DNA of 64,000 bases, from assembly GCA_963787425.1 (NCBI GenBank), contig CAWBCV010000012.1, positions 310,001 through 374,000 of the forward strand. Reading direction: 5' to 3'. This stretch comes from AP-15 sp963787425 (GTDB taxonomy: Bacteria > Pseudomonadota > Alphaproteobacteria > ATCC43930 > CGMCC-115725). The notes under the pieces are model-generated. The model ran no database searches. It was not told the DNA's origin and saw nothing but the letters and a program-made list of their open reading frames with translations. The translations under genes were made by a program, and so were the position numbers. This document shows, piece by piece, positions 56,778-64,000 of the stretch. Each line of letters starts with the position of its first letter. Position 1 is the first letter of the stretch.

Positions 56778-57905
56778 CTATGCCGCGGGCTTCATGAACT
56801 CTGCGGTGGGATGATCCGAGACCGCGGCTCGCCACGCCTGAAAAAGGGTAAACACGATGGCGATCAGCGTCGGCCCGATGAACAGGCCCAAGAAGCCAAA
56901 AGCGACGAACCCTCCAAAGACACCCAGGATGGTCAGCGACAGCGGCATCTCGACGCCAAATCCGATGAGCCAGGGTTTGATGAAATTGTCGACCGCGTTG
57001 ACGAAGACGCCCCAGACGATCATGAACACGCCCCAGATCTGCTGATCCTGCGCGAAGAGCCACCAGGCCGCTCCACCCCAGATCAAAATCAGAAGCGGGC
57101 CGCCGATTTGGCTGATCGCGAGCAGCAAGGCGACGAAGCCGAGCGTTCCCGCGCCCGGGACTCCGGCGACGGCGAGGCCGATGGCGAGCAGGATGGCCTG
57201 GATAGCTGCCGTGCCGATTACGCCGTAAGCGACCCCGCGTATCGCGCCGGCCGCGACGTCGAGCGCCTGCTCGGCGATCGGACCACCCAGGCGCCTCAGG
57301 GCATCGTGCAGCACCGCAACGAGCCCGTCGCCATTGGTCCAGAACATCGTCGCGACGATCAGCGAAAGAAGTACCTGCACAATGCTGTCGGCCAGGGCTC
57401 GAGCCGCGCCGATGATCAACTGCTCCAGATTTGCAGTATAGGGCTCCAGCAGCGCGCGTAGGTTGCCCTTAACTTCGACTACGTGGTCCCAGGCGGCGCC
57501 CAGACGCCGGCCGAACAGCGGTACGCCTTTGATCCAGGCGGGTTGATTTGGGGTGGCCGCGAAATACGACTGCACACGTTGCGTTCCGCTGACCAGTTGA
57601 TCGGCCAGATGCGGCGCGAAAGCGACCAGCGGCAGGACGACGAGCACGAGCGAAAGCAACAGCAGGAGTGCGGCCGCCGAACCACGTCCGAGCCCATGCC
57701 GCACCAGAGCCTGACGGACCGGCCATGCCGCGGTTGCCAGCGCCGCGCCGAACAGGATCGCGGTCGTGAAGGGCTTCACGACCGCGATCACGCCGATCAG
57801 AAGGCCGACAACGAGCAGTACGAGGATGCTGCGCTCGATCATTGCCACCCCCGCGGCATCGTCACGCCTTCGTTCGTCGGTCGGTTGTCGGAGTTCAGCT
57901 GACAT
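56778..57905 (-). CDS. AI-2E family transporter, intact copy
   Basis: 375 residues with eight hydrophobic helices of the AI-2E/TqsA/YhhT class. Seen: ERSILVLLVVGLLIGVIAVV, GRGSAAALLLLLSLVLVVLP, LEQLIIGAARALADSIVQVL, GVPGAGTLGFVALLLAISQI, GVEMPLSLTILGVFGGFVAF. Inner membrane; proposed substrates range from autoinducer to Na+ or organic anions. ATG 57903-57905 is chosen over a GTG just before. A decayed copy is at 38705-39324. Confidence 0.88.
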   Translation of the reverse strand: MSAELRQPTDERRRDDAAGVAMIERSILVLLVVGLLIGVIAVVKPFTTAILFGAALATAAWPVRQALVRHGLGRGSAAALLLLLSLVLVVLPLVAFAPHLADQLVSGTQRVQSYFAATPNQPAWIKGVPLFGRRLGAAWDHVVEVKGNLRALLEPYTANLEQLIIGAARALADSIVQVLLSLIVATMFWTNGDGLVAVLHDALRRLGGPIAEQALDVAAGAIRGVAYGVIGTAAIQAILLAIGLAVAGVPGAGTLGFVALLLAISQIGGPLLILIWGGAAWWLFAQDQQIWGVFMIVWGVFVNAVDNFIKPWLIGFGVEMPLSLTILGVFGGFVAFGFLGLFIGPTLIAIVFTLFQAWRAAVSDHPTAEFMKPAA

Positions 57906-57962
57906 GGTCACGGGAGGCCTAATTTCAGCAAATCCACCAAGAATTCGGGACGGTGCAAGTTC

Positions 57963-57979
57963 CGCGAAATTTTCGCGGC
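57963..57979. promoter_or_regulatory. Palindrome between convergent-order genes
   Basis: CCGCGAAATTTTCGCGG, an eight-base stem. About 60 bases before the AI-2E start and 32 bases after the 69-aa gene. It could be an operator or part of a terminator; no T-run follows. Confidence 0.4.
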
Positions 57980-58010
57980 TGAAATCCGTCTGTTGGAACG
58001 CAGCGCTCGC

Positions 58011-58220
58011 CTAACAGTAAGCCCCTGCCGCACAGCGACGCGAGGTCCGTCGCGCGACGCCGGCGGCACTCATCGGCGTCAGGGGGCGGCCGACGACGGC
58101 CTCTGCGGGGGAGACGAAGCCCGGCAAGCCCGGTATCGCGAATTGTTCGCCGAACTCCAGGCAAAGGGACCAGATGATCACAGCCAGAAACACAACACTG
58201 ATGCGCCTGAACATGGTCAT
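58011..58220 (-). CDS. Small exported protein downstream of DUF2092
   Basis: 69 residues. ATG at 58218-58220 overlaps the TGA of the DUF2092 gene (ATGA) and uses AAGGAG within that gene's end. Signal peptide (FRRISVVFLAVIIWSLCLEF) then a short mature part ending ARRTSRRCAAGAYC with two cysteines. Translation is coupled to DUF2092. Function unknown. Confidence 0.7.
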   Translation of the reverse strand: MTMFRRISVVFLAVIIWSLCLEFGEQFAIPGLPGFVSPAEAVVGRPLTPMSAAGVARRTSRRCAAGAYC

Positions 58221-58999
58221 TTTGCTCCTTTTGCCTTGAAAATGCCGGGAATGTCGTCGAGATCGGGGATTTGCCCCGGCGTCAATTTCCGAGCGCCTGG
58301 CGGAATCTCCGGTTTGAAAGCATCCGAGGCGACCTCTCCGCCTGCTTTCCATGCCCTGATATCGAGGGTGTATTCTGGCGACCCTCTGACCTTCTTGCTC
58401 GTGATCACATAGCGGCAGGGATAGGGTTGGGCTCCTTGCGCGATCCAGATCTGCCAATCGACCTCTTTGGTCCTGAAGGCAAGGTGATCGCATTCGACGC
58501 CGCGGATCACACCGCTTCCAAGGTCCTTCACGTCGGTGACCTGCGGCATCAGCTCTTTATAAGGATCCGACATCAACAGATCCGCCGCCGGAACGGGCCT
58601 ATGGTATTTGTCCCGCAACTCATCGACCAAATGATCGATCGTGCCGGGCGCTTCGACCTGAGCATAGAGGTTTGCGTTCTTCCCGAGTAGGCTCAAGGTC
58701 TTCCCATCGAAGACCATCTCGACATTCGCAAATCCGCCTGTGCGCGTTGCGTGAAGCTTGTCGGGGCGCTCGAGGGTCAGGGTGCCGGAACTCGCCAACC
58801 CAATCTTCTGCTGTTGTGTGTTGACGATGTCGAGATTGGTATCGTACTCGAAGGATATTGTCTTCTGCGCTGCAAGATAGTCGGACATGGCCTTAAGCAA
58901 GCTTCTAGCTTGCGCTTCATCGGCGCGAGCGACCGATAGGCTCGCCATTCCAGCCGCCGCGACTGCAAGAGCGATTGCCGATATCTTTGTGCTTTTCAT
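58217..58999 (-). CDS. DUF2092 periplasmic protein
   Basis: 260 residues. A signal peptide (KISAIALAVAAAGMASLSVA) is followed by the DUF2092 domain with a LolA/LolB-like half-barrel pattern: LLKAMSDYLAAQKTISFEYD, GTLTLERPDKLHATRTGGFA, EMVFDGKTLSLLGKNANLYA, VIRGVECDHLAFRTKEVDWQ and IWIAQGAQPYPCRYVITSKK. Likely binds a lipid or modified surface component. It forms a two-gene unit with the small exported protein. Start at 58997-58999. Confidence 0.85.
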   Translation of the reverse strand: MKSTKISAIALAVAAAGMASLSVARADEAQARSLLKAMSDYLAAQKTISFEYDTNLDIVNTQQQKIGLASSGTLTLERPDKLHATRTGGFANVEMVFDGKTLSLLGKNANLYAQVEAPGTIDHLVDELRDKYHRPVPAADLLMSDPYKELMPQVTDVKDLGSGVIRGVECDHLAFRTKEVDWQIWIAQGAQPYPCRYVITSKKVRGSPEYTLDIRAWKAGGEVASDAFKPEIPPGARKLTPGQIPDLDDIPGIFKAKGAK

Positions 59000-59324
59000 A
59001 GGTGGCTCCCGATTTGTAGCGGCGGTCTAACGGCTCGGCACGCGCCAACAGTGGCTGGACGACGCATCCGAAAGTAGAGCGTCTCGGAGCCGTGTTGCCT
59101 ATGCATTTTTCACGAAAATGCGGCGGCGCGAGCCAGACGAATACGCGACTTGCGATCACGCCTACCGCAGGCCGAAGAGCCGGCTATGTATTTTTAGTGT
59201 GGCGCTTGCGCTGCGTTCCCGTGCCCGTATAGTCTGCGGATCCTTAAGTGACGATTGATCCAGATCAACCGTCCGCCGCGTGGTATTCTGCGCCTCTGGA
59301 CCCCGATCACCCGAGGGGGTGGGG
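59000..59324. other. Divergent intergenic region
   Basis: About 325 bases between the leftward DUF2092 gene and the rightward AraC-type regulator. It holds a perfect FNR/FixK box at 59255-59268 and no gene. Confidence 0.6.
59255..59268. promoter_or_regulatory. FNR/FixK-type box before the AraC regulator
   Basis: TTGATCCAGATCAA, a perfect TTGAT-N4-ATCAA match. Centre about 63 bases before the ATG at 59325, in the range for class II activation. Confidence 0.72.
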
Positions 59325-60329
59325 ATGCCTTCCAGTGCCACTCGCACATTTACCGATCCCGATATGTATTTTGCAGGGATCCGAAATCTGCAAATCGATG
59401 GGGTGATTACGAAGCGCGGCGAGTTCCGTGCGGAGTTGACGCGCATCGACCTGCATCGCCTGTGGATGCATCGCATCGACGAGAGCCTGCCTCGGATCAT
59501 GAGAATAACGCCGAGCGGGAAGCGGTCGCTGATCCTCTTCGCGACCGATCCTTATCAGCAGACGATGCAGGTCAGCGGGATAGAAATATCGCAAGCTCAA
59601 ATCGCAATGATCGGGTTGGATTGGCCGTATTACCTTCGATCCTCTGCGGTCTGCGGATGGGGTACCATGTCGCTGATACCCGAGGACCTCGCCGCCGCCA
59701 GCGAGGCCATCATTGGGCGCCTCCTGACGCCGCCCTCATTCCCTCGATGGACCAGCCCCCCTGAACCTGTCGCGTGCCGGCTGTTGCAATTGCACGAAGC
59801 GGCGGGCCATCTTGCGAAGACCGCTCCCGATATTCTCGCGAAGCCAGAAGTGGCGCGAGCGATCGAGGAGGCTTTACTCGAAGCAATGATCTTGTGCCTG
59901 ACCGAGGGCCATTCAGACGGTGTGCGCAATGTCCATCGCCATCGCGCAAGGGTCATGCGGCGTCTAGAGGAGGTCCTGACGTCCACCCCCGATAGGCCTC
60001 TCTATATGCCCCAGCTCTGCACGACAGTTGGCGCTTCCTATACAATGCTGCGTGACTGCTGCCAGGATTATCTCGGCATGAGCCCGAAGCGCTATTTGTG
60101 GCTGCGACGCATGCAGCTGGTGCGCCGGGCTTTGCGGATCGCGGATGCGGAGAAGACAACCGTGACCGAGATCGCCACCGATTATGGCTTTTGGGAATTG
60201 GGCCGCTTTGCGGTCGCCTACCGGTCAGTATTCGGGGAAGCGCCCTCGGCGGCACTGCGTCGATCCCCCGAAGATATAAAGCCTGCCGAAATCATCGAGC
60301 CGGCATGGAAATTTGTTAAATCTGCATAG
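59325..60329 (+). CDS. AraC-family transcriptional regulator 1 of 2
   Basis: 334 residues. ATG 59325 behind GAGGGGG; a longer frame from 59280 is unlikely. The N-terminal domain (ARTFTDPDMYFAGIRNLQID ...) is of unknown ligand. The C-terminal HTH domain has MPQLCTTVGASYTMLRDCCQ, YLGMSPKRYLWLRRMQLVRR and VTEIATDYGFWELGRFAVAY, matching AraC second-HTH signature. It is behind an FNR/FixK box. The next gene is a paralogue 84 bases on. Confidence 0.88.
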   Translation: MPSSATRTFTDPDMYFAGIRNLQIDGVITKRGEFRAELTRIDLHRLWMHRIDESLPRIMRITPSGKRSLILFATDPYQQTMQVSGIEISQAQIAMIGLDWPYYLRSSAVCGWGTMSLIPEDLAAASEAIIGRLLTPPSFPRWTSPPEPVACRLLQLHEAAGHLAKTAPDILAKPEVARAIEEALLEAMILCLTEGHSDGVRNVHRHRARVMRRLEEVLTSTPDRPLYMPQLCTTVGASYTMLRDCCQDYLGMSPKRYLWLRRMQLVRRALRIADAEKTTVTEIATDYGFWELGRFAVAYRSVFGEAPSAALRRSPEDIKPAEIIEPAWKFVKSA

Positions 60330-60412
60330 GCACCACGATCGGGCGACCTATCCTTATTTTTTGCCAAAATGCTCGGCCTGCATTGTGGCTCTTCGGTTTC
60401 ACAGAGAGATGA

Positions 60413-61378
60413 ATGCCGGGAAGCGGCACGCGCACGTTCCTCGAACCCGATCACTACGAGGCGAGCCTTCGTCAGGCACAAATCGAAATCCTTATTGCGC
60501 TAACCTCCCAGTTCAAGGCCCGCCTGACTTGGGCGGAGCTGCACGATTTGGAGGTGTTGCGGTGTGAGGAAGACCTTCCGCGGGTCGCCTATGTTCGTCT
60601 GAGCCCGCAGCTCTCTTTCGTGACGTTTCCGGCAAATTCCGGGCCAGTGCCGGTATGGGGCGGGACCGAGTTGCGCCCGGACGAGATCGTGTTCCACGGC
60701 CGCGGCGAGCGGCTGCACCAGTCGACGCCTGGCTCCTTCGTGTGGAACGTCCTAGCACTGGACCCAGTGCAGCTCGAACAATATGGCCGGGCTCTTTCCG
60801 GAAAGCCTTTCGCTTTGCCATCGGTGGGAAGAATTTTGCGTCCCTCTCCGCGCAATATGGCACGCCTGCGGCGCCTGCATGCGCAAGTCTGCCGCCTCGC
60901 CGAGACAAAGCCCAAATTATTGGCGCATATGGAGGTCGCGCGCGCCATCGAGCAAGGTCTGATCCAGACGCTGGTCGCCTGCCTGAGCGCCGCCAGCGTG
61001 CGAACTGACGGCCCGACCAAACGCCGTCACGCCAGGATCATGATTAGGTTCGAGGAGGTATTGGCGGAGCATCTCGGCGAACCTCTGCACACGGCCGAGT
61101 TGTGCGAGCTGATTGGGGTCACCGAGCGGACCCTGCGCTCGTGTTGTGCCGAATTCCTTGGCATGAGCCCCGTCCGGTACGTACTGTTGCGCCGGTTGAG
61201 CCGGGCACGTGCCGCATTGCGCGACGCCGCTCCCGACGGGGCGAACCTCTTAGAGCTTGTCCGCGGCTTAGGTTTCGCGGAGCTAGGGCTTTTCGAAGCA
61301 GCCTATGGGGCAGCCTTTGGCGAGACCCCGCTGACCACCCTTCAACGTGCTCCAGGAGCGCGGTTCATCAACCCGTAG
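60413..61378 (+). CDS. AraC-family transcriptional regulator 2 of 2
   Basis: 321 residues. Paralogue of the previous gene: GSGTRTFLEPDHYEASLRQA, then HTAELCELIGVTERTLRSCC, FLGMSPVRYVLLRRLSRARA and LLELVRGLGFAELGLFEAAY. The core of the second helix-turn-helix differs (FAELGLFEAAYGAAFGETPL). ATG 60413. It probably arose by tandem duplication. Confidence 0.88.
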   Translation: MPGSGTRTFLEPDHYEASLRQAQIEILIALTSQFKARLTWAELHDLEVLRCEEDLPRVAYVRLSPQLSFVTFPANSGPVPVWGGTELRPDEIVFHGRGERLHQSTPGSFVWNVLALDPVQLEQYGRALSGKPFALPSVGRILRPSPRNMARLRRLHAQVCRLAETKPKLLAHMEVARAIEQGLIQTLVACLSAASVRTDGPTKRRHARIMIRFEEVLAEHLGEPLHTAELCELIGVTERTLRSCCAEFLGMSPVRYVLLRRLSRARAALRDAAPDGANLLELVRGLGFAELGLFEAAYGAAFGETPLTTLQRAPGARFINP

Positions 61379-61401
61379 AATCCGTTATTTCTGCATAGCC
61401 G
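61379..61401 (-). repeat. Long-range inverted repeat, arm 2
   Basis: AATCCGTTATTTCTGCATAGCCG is the reverse complement of 54058-54080. It begins directly after the stop codon of the second AraC gene (TAG at 61376-61378) and lies before a small secreted protein. Confidence 0.7.
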
Positions 61402-61488
61402 CCTGCGAACTCCGCCGTTTAGGCTTTATGTGCGGGCGAGCTTTGCCCTTAAACACCCCAGATTATGAACCCAAAAGGAGAGAGGTAC

Positions 61489-62034
61489 ATGAAGGGAGTA
61501 AACGCAATCCTGAGCGCGACCGGCTTGGTCTTAGCTCTTTCCCTGTCCGGCTGGGCGCAGGAGGTCAAACAGCTCCCGACTCAGACCGTCACCCTTTCAG
61601 GCACCGTGGCGACCATCGATCATGAGAAGCGCACCGTGAACATCAAAAAAGCCGATGGCAGCTTCGAGACGGTCGACGTGCCCCCAAGCGCGAAGCGGTT
61701 CGATGAGCTCAAGGTAGGGGACAAGGTATCGGTGACGTATAACAACAACGTCTCAGCGAGACTGAAGCCGCCGGGCGAGGCAGCCGTGAATACTCAGACC
61801 GGAACCACCACTGCGGGGCAGGGGGAACGGCCTGGGGGCACGGCATCCGTGCAGAGAACGATGACCGCGACCGTCGACGCCATCGACAAGAACGCATCCT
61901 CGATCACCTTCACTGGTCCGAACGGATGGAAATACAGCCGACATATCGTCGATCCGACCGTGCTCGATAAGGTTAAGGTTGGCGACAAGGTTGACATCAC
62001 CTGGAACACGGACGTCACGGTTGCGGTGCAGTAA
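61489..62034 (+). CDS. Secreted protein with DUF5666-like beta domains
   Basis: 181 residues. ATG 61489 after AGGAGAGAGG. Signal peptide (NAILSATGLVLALSLSGWAQ). The mature part has two similar units: VTLSGTVATIDHEKRTVNIK, FDELKVGDKVSVTYNNNVSA, and TATVDAIDKNASSITFTGPN, VLDKVKVGDKVDITWNTDVT. That KVGDKVxxxxN pattern is of the OB-type DUF5666 beta-barrel. A low-complexity TGTTTAGQ linker separates them. Function unknown. Confidence 0.75.
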   Translation: MKGVNAILSATGLVLALSLSGWAQEVKQLPTQTVTLSGTVATIDHEKRTVNIKKADGSFETVDVPPSAKRFDELKVGDKVSVTYNNNVSARLKPPGEAAVNTQTGTTTAGQGERPGGTASVQRTMTATVDAIDKNASSITFTGPNGWKYSRHIVDPTVLDKVKVGDKVDITWNTDVTVAVQ

Positions 62035-62165
62035 CTCTATGGTCAAGACAGTGCTGGAGCGGGATGATCATCCACAATTCCGTTGAGGCTGAGGAACCCG
62101 CCCCCGCTGTCGCGCTGGTCTGGTTCGAATCGGCGTTTTAAGCAAGTGGCAAAGGGAGAATGCAG

Positions 62166-62480
62166 ATGTCTTCAGAAGTCGAATCAAGAACGGTCTCGCG
62201 TCGAAGTATGGTTTCGCTTCTGGGATTAGCGGCAGCGTTGGGTTTCGCCATGTCACCCACAGGCGCGGAGGCCCAGACCACCGGTACGACCGGTACCACC
62301 AGCACCACCGGCACCGCCGGCATGCAGCGGCGTCAAGAGCGGCGTGGAGGGCGCGTCGAACGGCGTTATGAGCGGCGCGGAGGCACGCCTGCATCGAAAC
62401 AGCCGACGCAAGGCCAGCCTGCGCAAGCCCAGCCTGCACAAGGCCAGCCTGCGCAAGCCCAGCCGGCACAAAAACAGTAG
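62166..62480 (+). CDS. Exported low-complexity protein with a Tat-like signal
   Basis: 104 residues. SRRSMVSLLGLAAALGFAMS resembles a twin-arginine signal (S-R-R-x-M) ending GAEA. Then T/G-rich TTGTTGTTSTTGTA, an Arg-rich stretch (RRQERRGGRVERRYERRGG) and a QPAQAQPAQG repeat run at the C-terminus. ATG 62166 behind GGGAG. No domain known. Confidence 0.65.
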   Translation: MSSEVESRTVSRRSMVSLLGLAAALGFAMSPTGAEAQTTGTTGTTSTTGTAGMQRRQERRGGRVERRYERRGGTPASKQPTQGQPAQAQPAQGQPAQAQPAQKQ

Positions 62481-62502
62481 TTAACCTGGAAGGGAGGGAG
62501 CG

Positions 62503-63036
62503 ATGAAAATCCCATTTCTATCATGCATATCGTTGCTCGCCATGGTAGCGTGCACGACGCAACAGTCGTCGACAGATCCTCTGAGCGCGACGTGGACAGG
62601 AGCAGGACAGAACGCTGGCGCAGCTCACGTGGGTGGCTCAGCCGCCGACACCACAACTGCTTTCGACGGGACATATCGGGGCATATCCAACAGTAGTGCC
62701 AGTGCCGCTTCCCACCTTACTGCCACTGGTACAGGAGCGAAGACCGTCGACGTAACAACTACGCCTTGCCATCAGTTTGACGAGCTACCGACACTTACGG
62801 TCAAGAATGGCCTCGCGCAGTTCCAGGCGCTCGGGGCCACCTTTGCAGGATACGTGACGCCGCAGGGTCAGTTGACGATGCACAGCGGCTACGGTGTAAC
62901 CGTAACCGGACAGGCGAAACCCGTGGATGTCGACGAAAATTTGGACGGCATCATCGATTATCAGACCCATGTGCTGCGCGCAAAGGTATCGAGTGTCAAT
63001 TGCACCTATAACGTCGCCTGGCAAAGGATCACATAG
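62503..63036 (+). CDS. Small lipoprotein, paralogue 2
   Basis: 177 residues. Lipobox LLAMVAC (Cys17). A low-complexity STDPLSATWTGAGQNAG region is followed by the same beta-rich plan as the gene at 56117: TAFDGTYRGISNSSASAASH, PTLTVKNGLAQFQALGATFA, GYVTPQGQLTMHSGYGVTVT, and the end SSVNCTYNVAWQRIT. It follows the Tat-type gene by 22 bases. Function unknown. Confidence 0.8.
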   Translation: MKIPFLSCISLLAMVACTTQQSSTDPLSATWTGAGQNAGAAHVGGSAADTTTAFDGTYRGISNSSASAASHLTATGTGAKTVDVTTTPCHQFDELPTLTVKNGLAQFQALGATFAGYVTPQGQLTMHSGYGVTVTGQAKPVDVDENLDGIIDYQTHVLRAKVSSVNCTYNVAWQRIT

Positions 63037-63260
63037 GGACGGTTTAAGCCGACATTCCCCACGTTCCAGGTGCCTGTGAGCCCATGGTCGCTCTTTTTGA
63101 GCGGTTTTGGAAAACGCTAATCGAGGAACGGGCGGTTGCGTATGCCCTCTCCGCCCTCGAAGGCGGAGAGTGTCAATTGGTATAACCCGATGAGCCAGAT
63201 CAATGTGCTTGCGGGCGCCGCGCTAAACTTTAACGAGTTTAGAGAAGGAAGGGCAAACAG

Positions 63261-63656
63261 ATGCGATCGTATCAACTTCGGGCCGCGATATTGGCGCTGG
63301 GTTGCCTGACATCGGCCGGCCCAGCGCTGGCCCAGAACCCCTCGACCACCCCTCCCGCAGCCGCACAGGAGGTGCCGACGCCGCCCGCTGATAACCCAAC
63401 CTTCCTGGATGGGTTGCGTAGGGTCGGCGTAATGGCGGGCCAAGTGGTCGAATGCTCGGTCGACGCGGATAAGCAGGATCAAATCTCGCGAGCAATGGAA
63501 TTGGCCAACCTGATCGCGATCCATTTTGGTCTTAAGGCCGCCTTCACCTTTACGGGTGCCCTCGGCTATGGCTCCGGGCGTCCGTTCGACAAGGCCGGCT
63601 GCGGCCAAGCGATCGACGGCTGGAAACAGATCCAAGCCAAATACCTCAACAAGTGA
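63261..63656 (+). CDS. Small secreted helical protein
   Basis: 131 residues. Signal peptide (LRAAILALGCLTSAGPALAQ), then a proline-rich linker and a helical domain with two cysteines (VVECSVDADKQDQISRAMEL, FDKAGCGQAIDGWKQIQAKY). It has the size of HdeA-like or other small periplasmic proteins but no clear match. A half FNR-type site (ATGAGCCAGATCAA, 63188-63201) is 60 bases upstream. Confidence 0.65.
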   Translation: MRSYQLRAAILALGCLTSAGPALAQNPSTTPPAAAQEVPTPPADNPTFLDGLRRVGVMAGQVVECSVDADKQDQISRAMELANLIAIHFGLKAAFTFTGALGYGSGRPFDKAGCGQAIDGWKQIQAKYLNK

Positions 63657-63667
63657 GGTCTCTGGTC

Positions 63668-64000
63668 ATGAAGAGGCTATTGATCTACGTCGTGCCCGTC
63701 GCGTTGGTGGCCGCGCACGCATCGGCTGCCCCGTCATCCGGATGGGGCGGGATAGGGGCTTTCGATCTTGGTGCTGGGATCGGTGCCGGAAAGAACGGGC
63801 CTTTGGTGCTGGTGCAGCGTCGTGGCGGTGGCGGTGGCGGCGGCGCCAACCGGGGCAATGTCAACCGGGGCAACGTCAACAGCGCCAACGTCAACCGGGG
63901 CAATTTCAACAGCGGCAACTTTCAACGCGACGTATCGGCCAACCGTAACGTCTCGGCGAACCGCAACGTCAGCGGTAACGTTAATGTGAACCGCAACGTC
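63668..64000 (+). CDS. Exported Asn-rich repeat protein (3' end outside window)
   Basis: Begins with ATG 63668. A signal peptide (LLIYVVPVALVAAHASA) is followed by SSGWGGIGAFDLGAGIGAGK, a glycine run, and then repeated units of five: NRGNV, NSANV, NRGNF, NSGNF, later NRNVS. The repeats resemble pentapeptide-type A(D/N)LXX stacks and are probably a beta-helix. The window end cuts the gene. Function unknown. Confidence 0.65.
   Translation, partial: MKRLLIYVVPVALVAAHASAAPSSGWGGIGAFDLGAGIGAGKNGPLVLVQRRGGGGGGGANRGNVNRGNVNSANVNRGNFNSGNFQRDVSANRNVSANRNVSGNVNVNRNV

Noticed and set aside
62390..62470. Possible CRISPR-like repeat (QPAQ-coding run)
   Set aside because: Short in-frame repeats inside a coding sequence with no spacer pattern.
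63840..64000. Possible tandem DNA repeat array
   Set aside because: It is an in-frame Asn/Arg/Gly-rich coding repeat of a secreted protein.

Overview
The window is high-GC DNA from an alphaproteobacterium, most likely Hyphomicrobiales (Bradyrhizobium/Rhodopseudomonas/Rhodoplanes-like). Supporting signs are FixL-type haem-PAS remnants, FNR/FixK-type palindromes (TTGAT-N4-ATCAA), the paired palindromic intergenic repeats typical of that order, and tandem peptide-ABC substrate-binding proteins. The genus is an inference.

Layout. 1-6.1 kb: a minus-strand peptide/nickel-type ABC transporter (two paralogous binding proteins, two permeases, an ATPase cut by the window edge), with two palindromic repeats, one of which is read into a binding-protein N-terminus. 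6.5-12.5 kb: one small secreted protein, then a graveyard of broken genes (flavin-reductase-like fragment, ABC-2 permease, ABC exporter membrane domain, ADP-forming acyl-CoA synthetase/acetyltransferase, FixL-like sensor, CBS protein). 12.5-17 kb: a minus-strand catabolic cluster (DUF488, SDR, amidohydrolase, thiamine-dependent E1 alpha and beta). 17.1-19.7 kb: a TIR - membrane segment - beta-propeller protein.

19.8-31.9 kb is the most striking region. One intact asnS, next to a tRNA-Arg(CCT), is preceded by four decayed partial asnS copies on the same strand. The copies are separated by cargo: an AraC/TPR regulator with a divergent cupin, an alpha/beta hydrolase, a Panacea (DUF4065) gene with an unknown partner, and a PD-(D/E)xK nuclease with an unknown protein. 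It looks like repeated insertion or duplication at asnS, with toxin/defence-type genes as cargo.

32-41 kb is gene-poor and mobile: three tandem tiny membrane proteins, a degenerate IS91-type element with its own tyrosine recombinase, an IS21 remnant, fragments of a streptogramin-lyase-like and an AI-2E-family gene, and a frameshifted Na+/H+ antiporter. A 501-aa gene at 41.2 kb may itself be mobile.

42.8-48 kb: an operon DUF3141 (PhaC-like hydrolase) - phosphotransacetylase - enoyl-ACP reductase - acetate kinase with a perfect FixK/FNR box upstream, suggesting low-oxygen induction. 48.2-54 kb: a bile-acid-type symporter, a DyP-peroxidase cassette with two unknown partners, DUF502 and MlaC-like proteins. 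54-64 kb: a K+ channel, Ca2+/H+ antiporter, AI-2E transporter, DUF2092 protein, two tandem AraC-type regulators (the first behind another perfect FixK/FNR box) and a series of small secreted proteins and lipoproteins, the last cut by the window end. Repeated themes are paralogue duplication with decay of one copy, and oxygen-linked regulation.
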